From the NCBI GenBank assembly GCA_002946415.1, contig NJPS01000077.1:310001-374000 (forward strand): DNA of 64,000 bases, in the 5' to 3' direction. A program made the position numbers and the translations under genes. Positions 43,687 to 54,826 of this stretch are shown here, piece after piece. Position 1 is the first letter of the stretch. Every line of letters begins with the position of its first letter. The notes under the pieces were generated by a model. That model was not told the origin of the DNA. It did no database searches and saw only the letters and a list, made by a program, of their open reading frames with translations. The DNA comes from Rutstroemia sp. NJR-2017a BVV2 (lineage: Eukaryota > Ascomycota > Leotiomycetes > Helotiales > Rutstroemiaceae).

Positions 43687-44457
43687 ATGAATGAACCCAA
43701 AAGATCAGATGAAGCTCAATTAATGAGAGATAGATTTTGGAGACGTCGGGCAATTCGGCAATATTATCAGCAATGGATTCGATGTATGAGACCGCACCAG
43801 CCACATAATCTTTATACACATAGCAAATATGTATTTGATAAAGAATTTGTTAATTTCATCAAATCTGAATTTGATGCTATGGTAAAGCATCATATTGGTG
43901 TCTGGCTTATTACTTATGATGAGTTCAAAACGAAATTCCCGCCCGGGTTTTGGATACATATCGGACTTGTTATGGCTCAGAAATATAAATATCTTCATCG
44001 GGAGTCTAAAATAGATTACAAATTTGGTCTTTGGGATTACTCCAAGCATTGGTCCAATATTTGGAAAGGCTGGTCTGGTACTCTTCCTATAGAGGATATA
44101 GACATCCTGAAGAAGATATATTATTATAGTTGTGAAAACCCTGTTAACTTCTCTCCTCTAGATTATGATATTCCAGAACCAAAGGACAAGGATACTTGTC
44201 TCCCGAGCAAGGCGTCGGATAATATATCTCAACGCCAAGTCAACATTCCTTCTAATCAAAGAGATCGAATTGTCGACGGTCCCTCTCATGGGTTACTCCA
44301 CTACTCTGCCGATCAGGATGCGACTAGGGACGCGACCCTTCCACCGTGGAATATCTCCGGTCAAACACAGGAACATCACCTTGATGAACAAATTAATGGC
44401 CCTCCCTATAATCATGGTCTATCAAAAGTACAGGAACACCTTTTCCATCAACCATAG
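43687..44457 (+). CDS. unnamed accessory family, member 4 (likely truncated by a nonsense change)
   Basis: Single exon, 256 aa from the ATG at 43687; the frame opens two codons earlier at a TTG. Seen: core LITYDEFKTKFPPGFWIHIG then LVMAQKYKYL and IDYKFGLWDYSKHW, closely matching member 5. The C-terminal third is polar with a degenerate QEHHLDEQIN repeat. Odd: the TAG at 44455-44457 occupies the CAG position of that repeat, and the same frame continues past it as EYHLDQAIDQQIDY for 26 codons to a TGA at about 44538. A single C-to-T change therefore probably shortened the protein. No known domain, signal peptide or membrane segment. Confidence 0.7.
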   Translation: MNEPKRSDEAQLMRDRFWRRRAIRQYYQQWIRCMRPHQPHNLYTHSKYVFDKEFVNFIKSEFDAMVKHHIGVWLITYDEFKTKFPPGFWIHIGLVMAQKYKYLHRESKIDYKFGLWDYSKHWSNIWKGWSGTLPIEDIDILKKIYYYSCENPVNFSPLDYDIPEPKDKDTCLPSKASDNISQRQVNIPSNQRDRIVDGPSHGLLHYSADQDATRDATLPPWNISGQTQEHHLDEQINGPPYNHGLSKVQEHLFHQP

Positions 44458-45954
44458 GAATATCATCTTGATCAAGCAATTGACCAACAAATTGATTACT
44501 CCTCCATCCAACCAGGAATTCTCGGAGTGGGCTGAACACACAGGTGAGGATTATGATCTCAAACTTCAACCGGAAGGACGATGGAGTGTTTGCGGCTGAG
44601 CCAGCTGATTACAGGGCAAGAAAAATTCAGGAGGGAATAGAACTCTGAGCTCAAATATCTATATAGGCCTGAATTTAGTATGTTGTCTGCCTTTCGAGCC
44701 TATCTCTTCTTAGTCTCTCTTTCATCAGCCTAGCTTCTGATATTCTTCCATGAGGTACTTTTTCTAAATAATTTGTATACCAAATTGCTAACCATTCAAT
44801 CTGGGAACGCTTTTTCTTTTGGTGCCAGAATCCTTGCGATGGTGAGACCAGAGCGAGAGGAAGGTCTATCCCATTAGTGTTATGTCTCAAATAAATACAA
44901 TACAATGTATGTCAAACTCATATATAAAAATAATATAACTTGCTGAGTCCTGGGAAGTCTAAGGTCTGAGTTTCATAAGGTGACTGTCACTTGCGAATAG
45001 ATTATCCTTCGAGTATGGGGTTTTGAGCTACGGGAGGTGGAATCAGAGAAGGACTATCCTTCGGGTCGGGGAACGCTACCAAAAAGATAGAAATCATCAA
45101 AGTATGCCAATACAGGTTCTTGGTTTATGAATAACTTAAAAGGAACTAATCCAGATATACTGCTCTTGCCGAGCTTTATACCTGAACATGGGAACCTGAA
45201 TATGAGAAGTAATTGGAGTTCCAAAGCCTCAGCTCAGTATACTGTCTTTATACAAGCTACGGGACTGTGGGGAAAAGCACAAGACCGTCCCAAGCTCCAA
45301 CTTCCTAAAAGCCAATACGCGTGGAATCAGTAGTAGTCTAGAGGCTAGGGGTAAGAAATTCAAATTTTCCGCGAATCAAAGATTCCAATGCGCCTTGTAG
45401 TAGCATGTCTAGCGATAAGCGACTCCCGGATCACTCTTCGTCCGCAACGGGGTCACCTGGTCACCTGTTGCTCAAGATGACTCCGATATGAGTGTCTAAG
45501 TAATGCTCGCAGTGTCTAAACTTGTCGCTGTTTATGGTGTAGGCGTCTTGGAGCTCTTAATTGCTTCAATCCATCGATGAGATGTATCCACCTAGTATTC
45601 ACCGAGATTCCTGGTGTACTAGAGTTGTTTCATAGTTGTTCTGCTCTGGTTCATTTCTTTGTGCTCAAAATAAAAATGGGCTGGAATGACAGTTTAGCTT
45701 TATTTTTGCGCTTTAATCACCTCTAACAATACTTAGACATGGTATGAACAGTACAGTCACCAAATTGATAAGTCTGTCGCAATATGCTTGATATCAAGGT
45801 CATGATTTCCCCATCAATCACAAAGAATAATTCACAGGTCTCATCTTTTGGTCCTATATTCTATGAATAAAAGCTTTGCTTTTTCAATTAGTATAACATC
45901 CTAAGAACGTCAAGTAGCCTAGCTCTTCCTGTTTATGGTCGGAGCCTAGCAGCA
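44458..45954. other. intergenic interval
   Basis: 1.5 kb. The first 80 bp are the in-frame continuation of member 4 beyond its stop. The rest is AT-rich without a supported gene. Open frames at 44675-44905 and 45127-45333 show no domain. Confidence 0.4.
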
Positions 45955-46851
45955 ATGGATACCATCCCGAGCCCAAGTGCGTATTTCGCGTCTTTAAAAG
46001 CACTAAAAGAACAGCCATATACTACAGATTTGAAGCGCGAATTACTTAGAGAATCATGTGCAGGCTGGCACAAAATTGTTGGAACCGAAAGCTTCAAGAA
46101 GTCGGCGAAGCTAAATTCTTCGCTCGGTTCGCTGAGCGATTTAGACCATCATTCTGAATATGACTACCTGATGACCAACTTTGAAGACATTCTCAGGGAA
46201 CTCATCGTTCTATGGGAACTTACTCGTGATGAGTTCATCGTATCGCTTCCACGTTACTTCTGGGCGCACTTCGGTTTGGTCGTCGCGCAAAAATATAAGG
46301 CCAAGACCGGTGATAAGAAATTAGACTACGCGTTTGGCCGTTGGGATTATAGCAAGCTATTGAAAACCGTACAAGCAAGACACACTGTACGGGAGCGACG
46401 GGAGATTCGTGCAGGGCAAAGACCAGAAGATAGCACAAAAGCTACAAAACTGTTCCGTGCAAAATTTTTTGACAGCTGCTGGGGGAGAGATGACGCCTCT
46501 TCTCAAAATCATATTCTTCAACAAGGGGACAGACTTGGTGGTAACAGTGAGATAATCCCACAAATCTCGCAGCCATATTCGGCGCCCATATATACGGATG
46601 AAGGTATGATATATGGAGAGATCGAGAATTTCCAGGTTGGAGACAGCCAGTTTAGCAGTAGCCTCTCGAACCAAGAGGAATACACTTGGGAGACCATGCC
46701 AATCATGACTGGCGTATTGAACCCAGAAACCCTCACTTGGGAGGCTATGACTGATGAAGAAAAACATTGGTATCAATATTTTGATGAGAGCAATGGAACC
46801 AACCAAGTTGAGGTTTCTTTTCCAGCAAACCAGGAATGGCAGGGAATGTGA
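45955..46851 (+). CDS. unnamed accessory family, member 5
   Basis: Single exon, 298 aa, ATG at 45955. Seen: the clearest copy of the family core, WELTRDEFIVSLPRYFWAHF then GLVVAQKYKAK and KLDYAFGRWDYSKLLK (about residues 80-140). A basic stretch follows (RHTVRERREIRAGQR). The tail is polar with a weak internal repeat (YTWETMPIM and LTWEAMTDE). No signal peptide, membrane segment or named domain. The alternating aromatic/hydrophobic pattern of the core suggests a small helical fold. Conservation of the core with free tails is typical of rapidly evolving accessory proteins. Confidence 0.72.
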   Translation: MDTIPSPSAYFASLKALKEQPYTTDLKRELLRESCAGWHKIVGTESFKKSAKLNSSLGSLSDLDHHSEYDYLMTNFEDILRELIVLWELTRDEFIVSLPRYFWAHFGLVVAQKYKAKTGDKKLDYAFGRWDYSKLLKTVQARHTVRERREIRAGQRPEDSTKATKLFRAKFFDSCWGRDDASSQNHILQQGDRLGGNSEIIPQISQPYSAPIYTDEGMIYGEIENFQVGDSQFSSSLSNQEEYTWETMPIMTGVLNPETLTWEAMTDEEKHWYQYFDESNGTNQVEVSFPANQEWQGM

Positions 46852-48731
46852 TAACCAGATTGTAATTTGCGTCGAAGTCAGTAATCTTACATTCCCTTGG
46901 GATCGGAAATCTCTTGAATCTCATTAAATTGACTTGAGCCAAGGCGAAACTAGGTGGAGTGCCGGAAAGGCCCTAATTTCTTATCCGGTATATCTCCCAT
47001 GCGTAGCTTCACCATTTAAATATCAAAACTCTCATGTCTTGTATTTTTAGCAGCTGAATAATAAAAAAAGTCCACTCATCCCCATCTTCTCTTCGCCATT
47101 CACATATGAACGATACTCGAACAATGCCCAGCACCACCTCCAGCCTATGTCTACTCAACCTGGAGTGGAGATGCTGTGTATATTGAGTTTATCCAACCCC
47201 CAAGTCCATTCTTGCAAAGCCATATTTTCAAAAATCTAAATTATCTTACTGCCTCCTCAAATTCGCTTTCTTCACCGTGCATCTTCACCACACAGCACGA
47301 ATTCAAATCTACCTCCGAATATCTACTATCCACAACTTCTTGATTCTTCCTCCAACCGCTACCGCCCATAAGCCCTATGCTTTTCTACTTCCTCACACAA
47401 GTCCTGAACTCATGACAAAACTTTAAACCCCTAAAACCCTATGAGAGAACCCCTGTTCCTTCAACAAGTTAACTTCAACAAGTCCCCAGATTGCCTCACC
47501 CCATCATCATTGCCATCCTCTTCTAACTGGCGGTATCATAACCCTCGGCGAGCCATACCCTACTATAAATCTCATACCGTCGGAGATACAAAGCTGGAGA
47601 TCTCACCTAGGCAGTGCTCGATGACCAAAACCGCCTGGCAGTAGGAGCAGGGTGTGTTACCGGATGTGGGAAGATAACGAGGGTGGTATATTCGGATACT
47701 AAGATAGTGAATAGGAGAGTTTGTAGCAAGATGAGTAAGGCTGTCGAGAAAGGAAGAGCTGTCGCTGATTTCATTGAAATAGCTCACAATGAAGGGCTGG
47801 AGGATTGGGTGCCAGTGTTTGGGTGGCTGCTGGACTGTTGATGATAGGTAACGTCGGTCCCTGTGTAGCGAGACGCACCTTGTTACGAGACAAACCATAG
47901 GTACTTTGAATTCAAGCGGCTCCAAACCTGCGAATGTATTAAAATTTCTGTATATCTTTATTTTTGTTATATTATATACCTTTCTCGAACATTCCTGACC
48001 TATTAATTCCGGTAATTATGATCGCGTCGTCGCCGCCAACCTGAATTATAGAGAGCCTCTTATTATAGAATAATAGAACCCCTCGATCTGTAATACTACT
48101 ATTAAGCTCTTTTCGCTTTTTAAACTTATAGAACGGTTAGATATATATTTCCGAGTCTTATTATGATGCTAAAAAGTTATTCTTAGTGTTATTATAATAG
48201 CCAGAGCACGCTATATTACATATAGGCTGATACCTCCTCTGATTAAGCGATCAAGGATCCTGGTCAGTGTTGGTGTGGTTAGAGTAATCTATGTAAAATT
48301 ATATGTCGCTGCTAAACGTATCGCTTAGCTGGCTAATGATATTGCAAGTATTAGCAAGCATCTCGTTACCCAGAGTGAAATTCATCACGAGTCAATTAAT
48401 CTAACTGATCTAAGGTAGTCCCATATAGTTTGTTATCTCTGTATATTATACAAGAGAGAACTCTCTAGTCCCCACTTTACGTTTTGAACGCACTATCAAT
48501 ACTTTCGATACTTGCTTGGTCACGTGTGAATGTTTAAATGAGTTATACATTGCTTAGTAATTGCCTCGCCATTGGCGACATAAGCGCGAGCCTCGTCATG
48601 ACATTTGACACCGACCGCTTGATACCTAATGCGCGGAAAGTTTCCTCTTCATTCACTGGCAGTCGCGCATAGACCTCTGTGCTCCCTTTGCTTACTATTT
48701 GAAAGTCTATCTGGCCGATCCTGGTATGAGA
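46852..48731. other. intergenic interval, AT-rich and decayed toward the right
   Basis: 1.9 kb. An open plus frame at 47614-47841 reads protein-like (GCVTGCGKITRVVYS) but has no ATG and no homologue I know, so it may be an orphan exon. From about 47930 to 48540 the DNA is very AT-rich with many TATTATA tracts, as in old repeat or RIP-mutated DNA. No intact mobile-element gene was seen. Confidence 0.4.
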
Positions 48732-51700
48732 ATGCGTCTCCTGCACCTTGAAAGCGGCAACCTCAGCCTTACCGAGGATTACACCGAACATGTTCCGCCA
48801 TACGCGATACTGTCTCATACTTGGGGGAAGGATACAGAAGAAGTCACCTTCGACGACTTTAAAGCAGGAAATTACATACATAAGACTGGATATACAAAGA
48901 TTCGATTTTGCGGCGAGCAAGCAGCAAGAGATGGGCTACAGTACTTCTGGGTAGACACATGTTGTATCAACAAATCTAATCACACAGAGCTTTCGGAAGC
49001 TATCAATTCGATGTTCCGTTGGTATCAGAATGCGGTCAAGTGTTACGTCTACTTGTCTGACGTCTCCACACGAAGTGATACAAAGGAGTTATTCTCTCGG
49101 TATTTGTGGGAACCAGAATTCCGGCACAGTAGATGGTTCACTCGAGCCTGGACACTTCAAGAGCTTATTGCCCCACGGTCAGTCGAGTTCTTCTCTAAGA
49201 AGGATGAACGATTAGGCGACAAGGAATCTCTAGAATTATTACTTCACGAGATCACAGGGATTCCAGTGAAAGTATTTCAAGGGAAGCCTCTCATCGAATT
49301 GACTATTGAAGAGCGGATGCTATGGGCAGCGAAACGCACAGCCAAGCGCAAAGAAGACGAAGCCTATTCTTTATTGGGAATTTTCGACCTGCACATGCCG
49401 TTGATTTATGGCGAGGGAAGAGAAAATGCCTTCATTCGGCTGGAAAAGGCGATTGGCGAACATTTAAAAGGTAAGGTTTATAAGTTCCATAAGGACTCGA
49501 CTCATTGAGAGCTGTAATTATATTTAGCTAACATGTTTGAGTTTGGTGCAGGCGCTAATATACATGGAAACGTACACTGGATGGTACCTCGGGCTATTAA
49601 TAGCCTATTCACTGGGCGTTGTGATCTACTTTCCCGAATCCAGAGGGCTTTGCAAAGCGAATCAATATCTACGGCCCAATGCCAGAAAAGATTCGTGATT
49701 ACGGGATTAGGCGGGCAAGGGAAGAGCGAGATATGCTTACAAGTTGCAAGCTTAATGAAGCAAAAGTACGTCCTTCCGACGGCCCTTGAAGACTCACAAG
49801 TATTTTAGCTTATGCTATAGGTTCTGGGGAATATTCTGGGTCGACGTCGACAAGCCTTCCACCGCTGAGCATGACTTTATTGCCGTTGCAAAGCTACTTG
49901 GGCGCTCAATTGAAAGTGTCCCCGAAGCACTTCAAGTTCTTGCGACAACGTATCGAAGCTGGCTCCTTATCCTTGATAATGCCGACGACCCGGGCTTCGA
50001 CTACCAAATCTACTTTCCACCAGGTAATCACGGTGCTGTTCTCATGACATCTCGTGTTACCGAATGCAAGCAGTATAGTACAGACGCTTTCGAAGCACTT
50101 GGCGGTCTAGAAGAAGAGGACTCAAAAGAACTCTTGCTCAAAGCAGCCGAGCTAGCTCCAGGATCGTGGCTAGCATATGATAATCAAGCCCGAGAAGTAG
50201 CCCGCCTCCTAGGGTTACACACGCTTGCTTTAATACAAGCTGGAGCGTATATCAGTCAAGGCCACTGCCAGCTCTACCAGTACCCTGGAGTCTACCAACG
50301 GCAGCGACAACGGCTCTTAAAATACAGACCTAAGCAAGCCCAGTCGAGGTATCGCGATGTGTACGCAACCTTCGAAGCCTCCGCAGATGTCTTGGAACAA
50401 TCTCAAACCGAGTCTGCACACGATGCTCTTCGCTTACTTGAGATTCTGTCGATGCTTGACTCTAGCGTACTTCCTTTTCAGATTTTCGAGGAGGCATGGA
50501 AGAGTTGTAGAGAGATCTCCCAGGCTAGAGATAAGGATAGAGGTATCGATGAGTTCTCTCGATACCACGTCTTGCAGTTGCCAGAACTCATGGTCCCAGA
50601 CGAAGATGAATGGGACCATTTTCGTCTCACCGAGGCCAGTGCTCTCCTTGTCTCGCTTTCATTAGCCACTCGACAAGATTTGAACAGTTGCGTGGGATTA
50701 TCGATGCACCCACTGACTCACGCTTGGGCCAAGGATCGACAGGACTCAAAGCGTCAAGGTGTGGCATGGATCGCAACTGGCTGTGTTCTTGGGTTTTCTC
50801 GCTCTAATACTCGTATGTGGCAAACACAAGAGAGACGTCTCCTTCCTCATGTCTTGTCTTACTTAGACTTAAAGGTCAAGAAGGCATTCGACTTAGCATC
50901 GAAAACAGTTATCACTTCAATTCTTCTCAAGTGTGGTCGGGCTCTGCTGGATATGCGACAAGATGATAGGCTTGGCCAATTGCTACAAGACATGTTTCTT
51001 GAGCTTAGACAGAAACCTGACAAGCCATCGGAAGATTTTTTGCCGCTATATGACCTTCAAGCAAGAAGCTTAATACACCTTGGGAGGAATGAAGCAACTA
51101 GGGAGCTGCTCGAGCAGGTGATCAGGATCAGGGAGACCATGCAGCCCAAGACGCACCCTGACACGCTCACGACTATGAGCGACCTCGCTCTTGTGCTCGA
51201 CAATCAGGGCAAGTACGCCGATGCGGAGGCTATGAACCGCCAGATGCTCGAGATAACCGAAGAGGTGCTCGGCAAGGTACACCCTGATACACTCGCGACT
51301 ATGAACAATCTCGCTCTTGTACTCAACAAGCAGGGCAAATACACCGATGCGGAGGCTATGAACCGCCAGACGCTCGAGATAAATGAAGAGGTGCTCGGCA
51401 AGACGCACCCTGATACGCTCACGACTATGAGCAACCTCGCTGTTGTGCTCAACAAGCAGGGCAAATACGCCGACGCAGAGGCTATGAACCGCCAGATGCT
51501 CGAGATAAGGGAAGAGGTACTCGGCAAGATGCACCCTAATACACTTACGACTATGAGCAACCTCGCTGTTGTGCTCAACAAGCAGGGCAAATACGCCGAC
51601 GCAGAGGCTATGAACCGCCAGACGCTCGAGATAAGCGAAGAGGTGCTCGGCAAGATGCACCCTGATACGCTCACGACTATGGGCAACCTCGCTCTTGTGC

Positions 51701-51984
51701 TCGACAGCCAGGGCAAATACACCGATGCAGAGGCTATGAACCGCCAGACGCTCGTGATAAAGGAAGAGGTACTCGGCAAGACGCACCCTTCCACGCTTAC
51801 GAGTGTTTACTGTCTTGCTTATCTACTTCAAAAGAAACAAGAGTATAAAGAAGCATCGCTACTTTACCAAAGAGCATGTACTGGCTATAACTTATCATTA
51901 GGCTCCGAACATCCAACCACGAAAGCATGTGTAAACCATTATTCTATTATGCTTAAAAGTTTACAAGAGTCAAATGGAATATAG
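48732..51984 (+). CDS. HET-NB-ARC-TPR receptor (fungal NLR-like protein)
   Basis: Three exons (48732-49470, 49552-49765, 49821-51984) give 1038 aa. ATG 48732 gives the usual MRLLHLESG start; ATG 48726 is also possible. Seen: a HET domain (residues 1-230) with YAILSHTWG, YFWVDTCCINK and RWFTRAWTLQELIAP, ending in AYSLLGIFDLHMPLIYGEG. The NB-ARC domain has P-loop GLGGQGKS (298-305) and Walker B/kinase-2 LLILDNADD (366-374), followed by HGAVLMTSR. The region 760-1010 is a TPR array of five near-identical 42-residue units plus a diverged sixth (QKKQEYKEASLLYQRA). Role from family knowledge: ligand-triggered oligomerisation of the NB-ARC activates the HET effector, causing heterokaryon-incompatibility-type cell death. 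All key motifs look intact. Confidence 0.93.
51151..51780 (+). repeat. five tandem 126-bp TPR units
   Basis: Exactly 630 bp made of five 126-bp units, each encoding HPDTLTTMSNLAVVLNKQGK, then YADAEAMNRQ and LEI-EEVLGK with few differences. Changes concentrate at a few positions (T/M/V before HP, N/D/S before KQ/SQ, the residue before EEVLGK), as in ligand-contact positions under diversification. Units remain open on the opposite strand too. Confidence 0.93.
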
Positions 51985-52520
51985 TAGTTACTTTGTAGCG
52001 CTGCTCATTCACAGTTAATGTTTCTGACTTATTTTTCTTTCGCTTGTATATTCGAATTATTCTTCTCTAAGTTAATATATTTATATAACTATGATATAGA
52101 GGGGATTGGGGGAGATGATATCTATATACTAAGCTTATAATAGTCTAGAAAGTTGAAGTTTATTTATAGGCGTTGTGATGTGCTTCGCGCTTGCTGGTCG
52201 TATGATAATGAGGTCAGCCACTTCTTGATAGGTGGGGCTCAGAAACTTCTAGCGAGTGCGGAGTAGAAGCCGATTTTGTAATCGACTATACCTAGAACGA
52301 ACCTCTTCGATTTCCAGCCAAAGCCTCCAAGGGGAATCCGCTCCTCTTACAAAATTGCTGAGAAATTCGTAGATGACCTTATGGAGTCCGTAAAGGTCGA
52401 AAGACTGCCGGGAGGAGCCGGTATCAGCACGCAAGACAACGATGACTTAGCAAAGACTTTAAGAGCATTTCAGATAGTGCTTTCGAAATTTGCCTTCGAA
52501 ATAAGCTGAAAGCTTAGAGA

Positions 52521-52588
52521 GAAGGTTCTTCGACAAGAAGAGAGGGGGCGGCTTTCGGCGATCCTTCGATCCGCCCTTGGCGCTTTTC
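52521..52588 (+). repeat. direct repeat copy A
   Basis: The segment from GAAGGTTCTTCGACAAG to CCTTGGCGCTTTTCC resembles copy B at 53282-53349, with shared anchors TTCTTCGA, AAGAGAG, TTCGGC and CCTTGGCGCTT. The mixture of exact anchors and scattered substitutions implies an old duplication or two members of a dispersed repeat. Confidence 0.5.
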
Positions 52589-53281
52589 CGAACATAGTTC
52601 GCGTGGTCTCTTACAAATCGGTGGAAATATAATCCTTATTTAATCCGTTTTGTTCTCTTCCAGTTCGCTGTAAATATAATCCGTCCTGTACTTGAAGTCG
52701 ACCTTCAATAGTAGATCCGGTTCTCCTTTGCGTATTGTCCTCACGTGTTTTGCTTATTAGTGTATGCTTTCTTTTTTACACGGACAGCTATTTGGGCCGT
52801 GTAACCACCTTGCCTTACCGTTGTACGATCTAGAGTAATGAGACACTTTGGGTTTTTGTAGTAGCTGCGTCTTCACGAACAGGTCTAGGAAGACTGTTTA
52901 CGGACTCACGTTCCGCCTGTTGAAGCTATGGAGGTTGCAAGCCGGTGTTTCTGGTTCCTTGAGCCTGAATAACAGCCCAGTTACCAAACCGTGACGTATA
53001 TTATAGCGGGCCTACGTCTTCTTCAACATGTAATTGTATGTAAGCTGTTTCTTTCTATAACCTATCCTTTTCAGTGTTCACAGTCCACTTTATCCTAACT
53101 GCTGTTTCTATTATCATGTGTTCGCTTGAATAAGGCTGTGCGCTATGCCATCAACTTTATCGATTTCATCCACTCAACACCCACCAGCCGCTCATTCCAA
53201 CGTTTCTTACTTAAATTCCTATGTATTTCGAAGGCTTCGTGTGAGCCGAAGGCAAGCTATGTTACCCGAAGGGTAGAATAA

Positions 53282-53349
53282 GAAGTTTCTTCGAAAATAA
53301 GAGAGCGCGAGGCCTTCGGCCATTCTTTGTTCCGTCCTTGGCGCTTCCC
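53282..53349 (+). repeat. direct repeat copy B
   Basis: Partner of 52521-52588 in the same orientation, about 760 bp downstream. Several differences are C/T or G/A transitions (GATCC versus TGTTC; CCGCCC versus CCGTCC), which fits RIP-like or plain mutational decay. Confidence 0.5.
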
Positions 53350-53890
53350 TGAGCTTTGGTTTCCCCGAGCATATTTTCCGGCGCTAGGCGTAAATGTAAT
53401 GCCTCCGTCCTCAGCTTCAAAAAGTATTTCCGTTCCGTTCTCATGTGACTTACTTATCGGGTTTGATATTTCTTTTCTTGGCCAGCGTTTTGATCCTTGT
53501 AGCAGCTTCCTCTCAGTCCATGCGTCGTCTAGAGTCCTGTTTGGTTCTCAATGAGTGAGGTATCTCGATAATTAGTCTTTGTTCTGCAGTTATATTGTGG
53601 GGCACGTGCCTATCTCACTTTAGCTTAGTGTAGTATTTATTATTTATTATAACTTGTTTATAGATTTTTTAATATTATAGATATCTAGAATATTGAGTAG
53701 GTAGATTTGAAGCCTACTAGCGATTAACACACTACTGTTCCCCCAGGTCTCCACTTGTCATCCCACTCAGAACTCCCGGGAAATTGAGTGAGAAAGCTGG
53801 CAATTCTCAGGTCTTGCACCTTCCGCCGATTCATTTCAGCATCCCATTCATCACCCATATTATGTGGAAGAGGCGAAATATCTGGGTGCA

Positions 53891-54268
53891 TTAAATGAAA
53901 GGCATAACGTTCGATTTAGTGCTCTCGGGACGATGATAATACAGATTCGCTGAATAGTACCAAAAAAAATCGTAGAGAAAGATTATATCTTTCGACTTAT
54001 TTAATCCAATACGGAAATGTGACTGGGCGCGCTCAACTCGATAATATTCTGTGCAGATTTCGTATAGTCGTGGACATGTAAGTGCAAGACATACAAGGTC
54101 AGGAACTAGCAATACGTCGCAAAGGCTGAATATTATCTCGACTGGCATACCTTCGATGAAGTTGCTACTAGTAGATGCTCGGCGAACTTCAAGACTTGTT
54201 TGCTGGAGCATATTGGAAAGCGATACCTCGGAGTCGTTGCAGGGAATACTTGCTGGTGTCGCAGACAT
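53891..54268 (-). CDS. short F-box protein, probably truncated
   Basis: 125 aa from the ATG at 54268. Seen: residues 38-85 (GMPVEIIFSLCDVLLVPDLV, then CLALTCPRLYEIC) are an F-box of the fungal type, which would bind Skp1 in an SCF ubiquitin ligase. Fungal F-box proteins of this type normally continue for 200-500 residues with a substrate-binding part; here the frame stops shortly after YRVERAQSHFRIGL and FFWYYSANLYYH. It is therefore either a mini F-box protein or a 3'-truncated remnant in the decayed region next to the NLR gene. A 7-A run (53960s) could also mark a frameshift. Confidence 0.55.
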   Translation of the reverse strand: MSATPASIPCNDSEVSLSNMLQQTSLEVRRASTSSNFIEGMPVEIIFSLCDVLLVPDLVCLALTCPRLYEICTEYYRVERAQSHFRIGLNKSKDIIFLYDFFWYYSANLYYHRPESTKSNVMPFI

Positions 54269-54592
54269 AATTGTAAATGCTTACAGTAAACACCTTGAGC
54301 TGGGAAAAATAATATGATCTGGTCACTGTATGGTTGGCTATATAGTGGATGATTGATTAATTAGTAAGGAATTATCCCTAGTTGTTCGATTAATAAAGAA
54401 TAGTTTTCATTGTTACCCATTTTATTGTTCCGAGTCATTTGTGTCATTTTCTTTCGTGGACGACTGGAAATTTTTGACTTCATTGTCTGCGATCAAAGGG
54501 ACATTGACGACCGTCGCCCCAAGCCAAGCGATAGAGATGGCGCCCAAACCCATCACCTAATTCAAGATATCGCCCCCTTTACCCCCCTTACA

Positions 54593-54826
54593 ATGTTCCC
54601 CTCCAGCGACCCGAAAGAATACGAACAAGCGTTCCATGAACTCGCAATATCATTTTTTCACCCTCTGCAGAAACCTAGAAAACCGTACCCCTCGGCTAGA
54701 AAACTGCAGAGGTTTTTCCGTACGGGAGTTCGGTGTTCTGGCACTATAGTGGAGCTCTGTCGGATCAGAAGTTGCGGAGGAATTGCTCGCTGTGATGAAG
54801 CACGTTGGGTTTGGGGTAGGGAATGA
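54593..54826 (+). pseudogene. unidentified gene remnant
   Basis: 77 codons from the ATG at 54593 (MFPSSDPKEYEQAFHELAIS start), then a Lys/Arg-rich stretch. Overlapping alternative frames immediately downstream also look coding-like (EELLAVMKHVGFGVGND, then KDEMFPDGVEKEVKEIEQVI and ILEGDMIFWG up to about 54961). This suggests one gene broken by frameshifts between 54593 and 54961. I cannot identify the family. Confidence 0.3.

Larger units (their letters stand above)
52000..53890. other. gene-free AT-rich interval with direct repeats
   Basis: 1.9 kb downstream of the NLR gene. It contains the 68-bp direct repeats at 52521 and 53282, an extremely AT-rich patch at 53630-53700, and short frames without features. 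It reads as decayed repeat DNA. Confidence 0.5.

Noticed and set aside
47614..47841. small protein-coding gene on plus
   Set aside because: Reads protein-like but starts at GTG, lacks an ATG and any known homologue; kept only as a note.
51070..51786. 238-codon minus-strand open frame over the TPR array
   Set aside because: It is the antisense of five identical units; repetition propagates any open frame, and it has no ATG context or domain.
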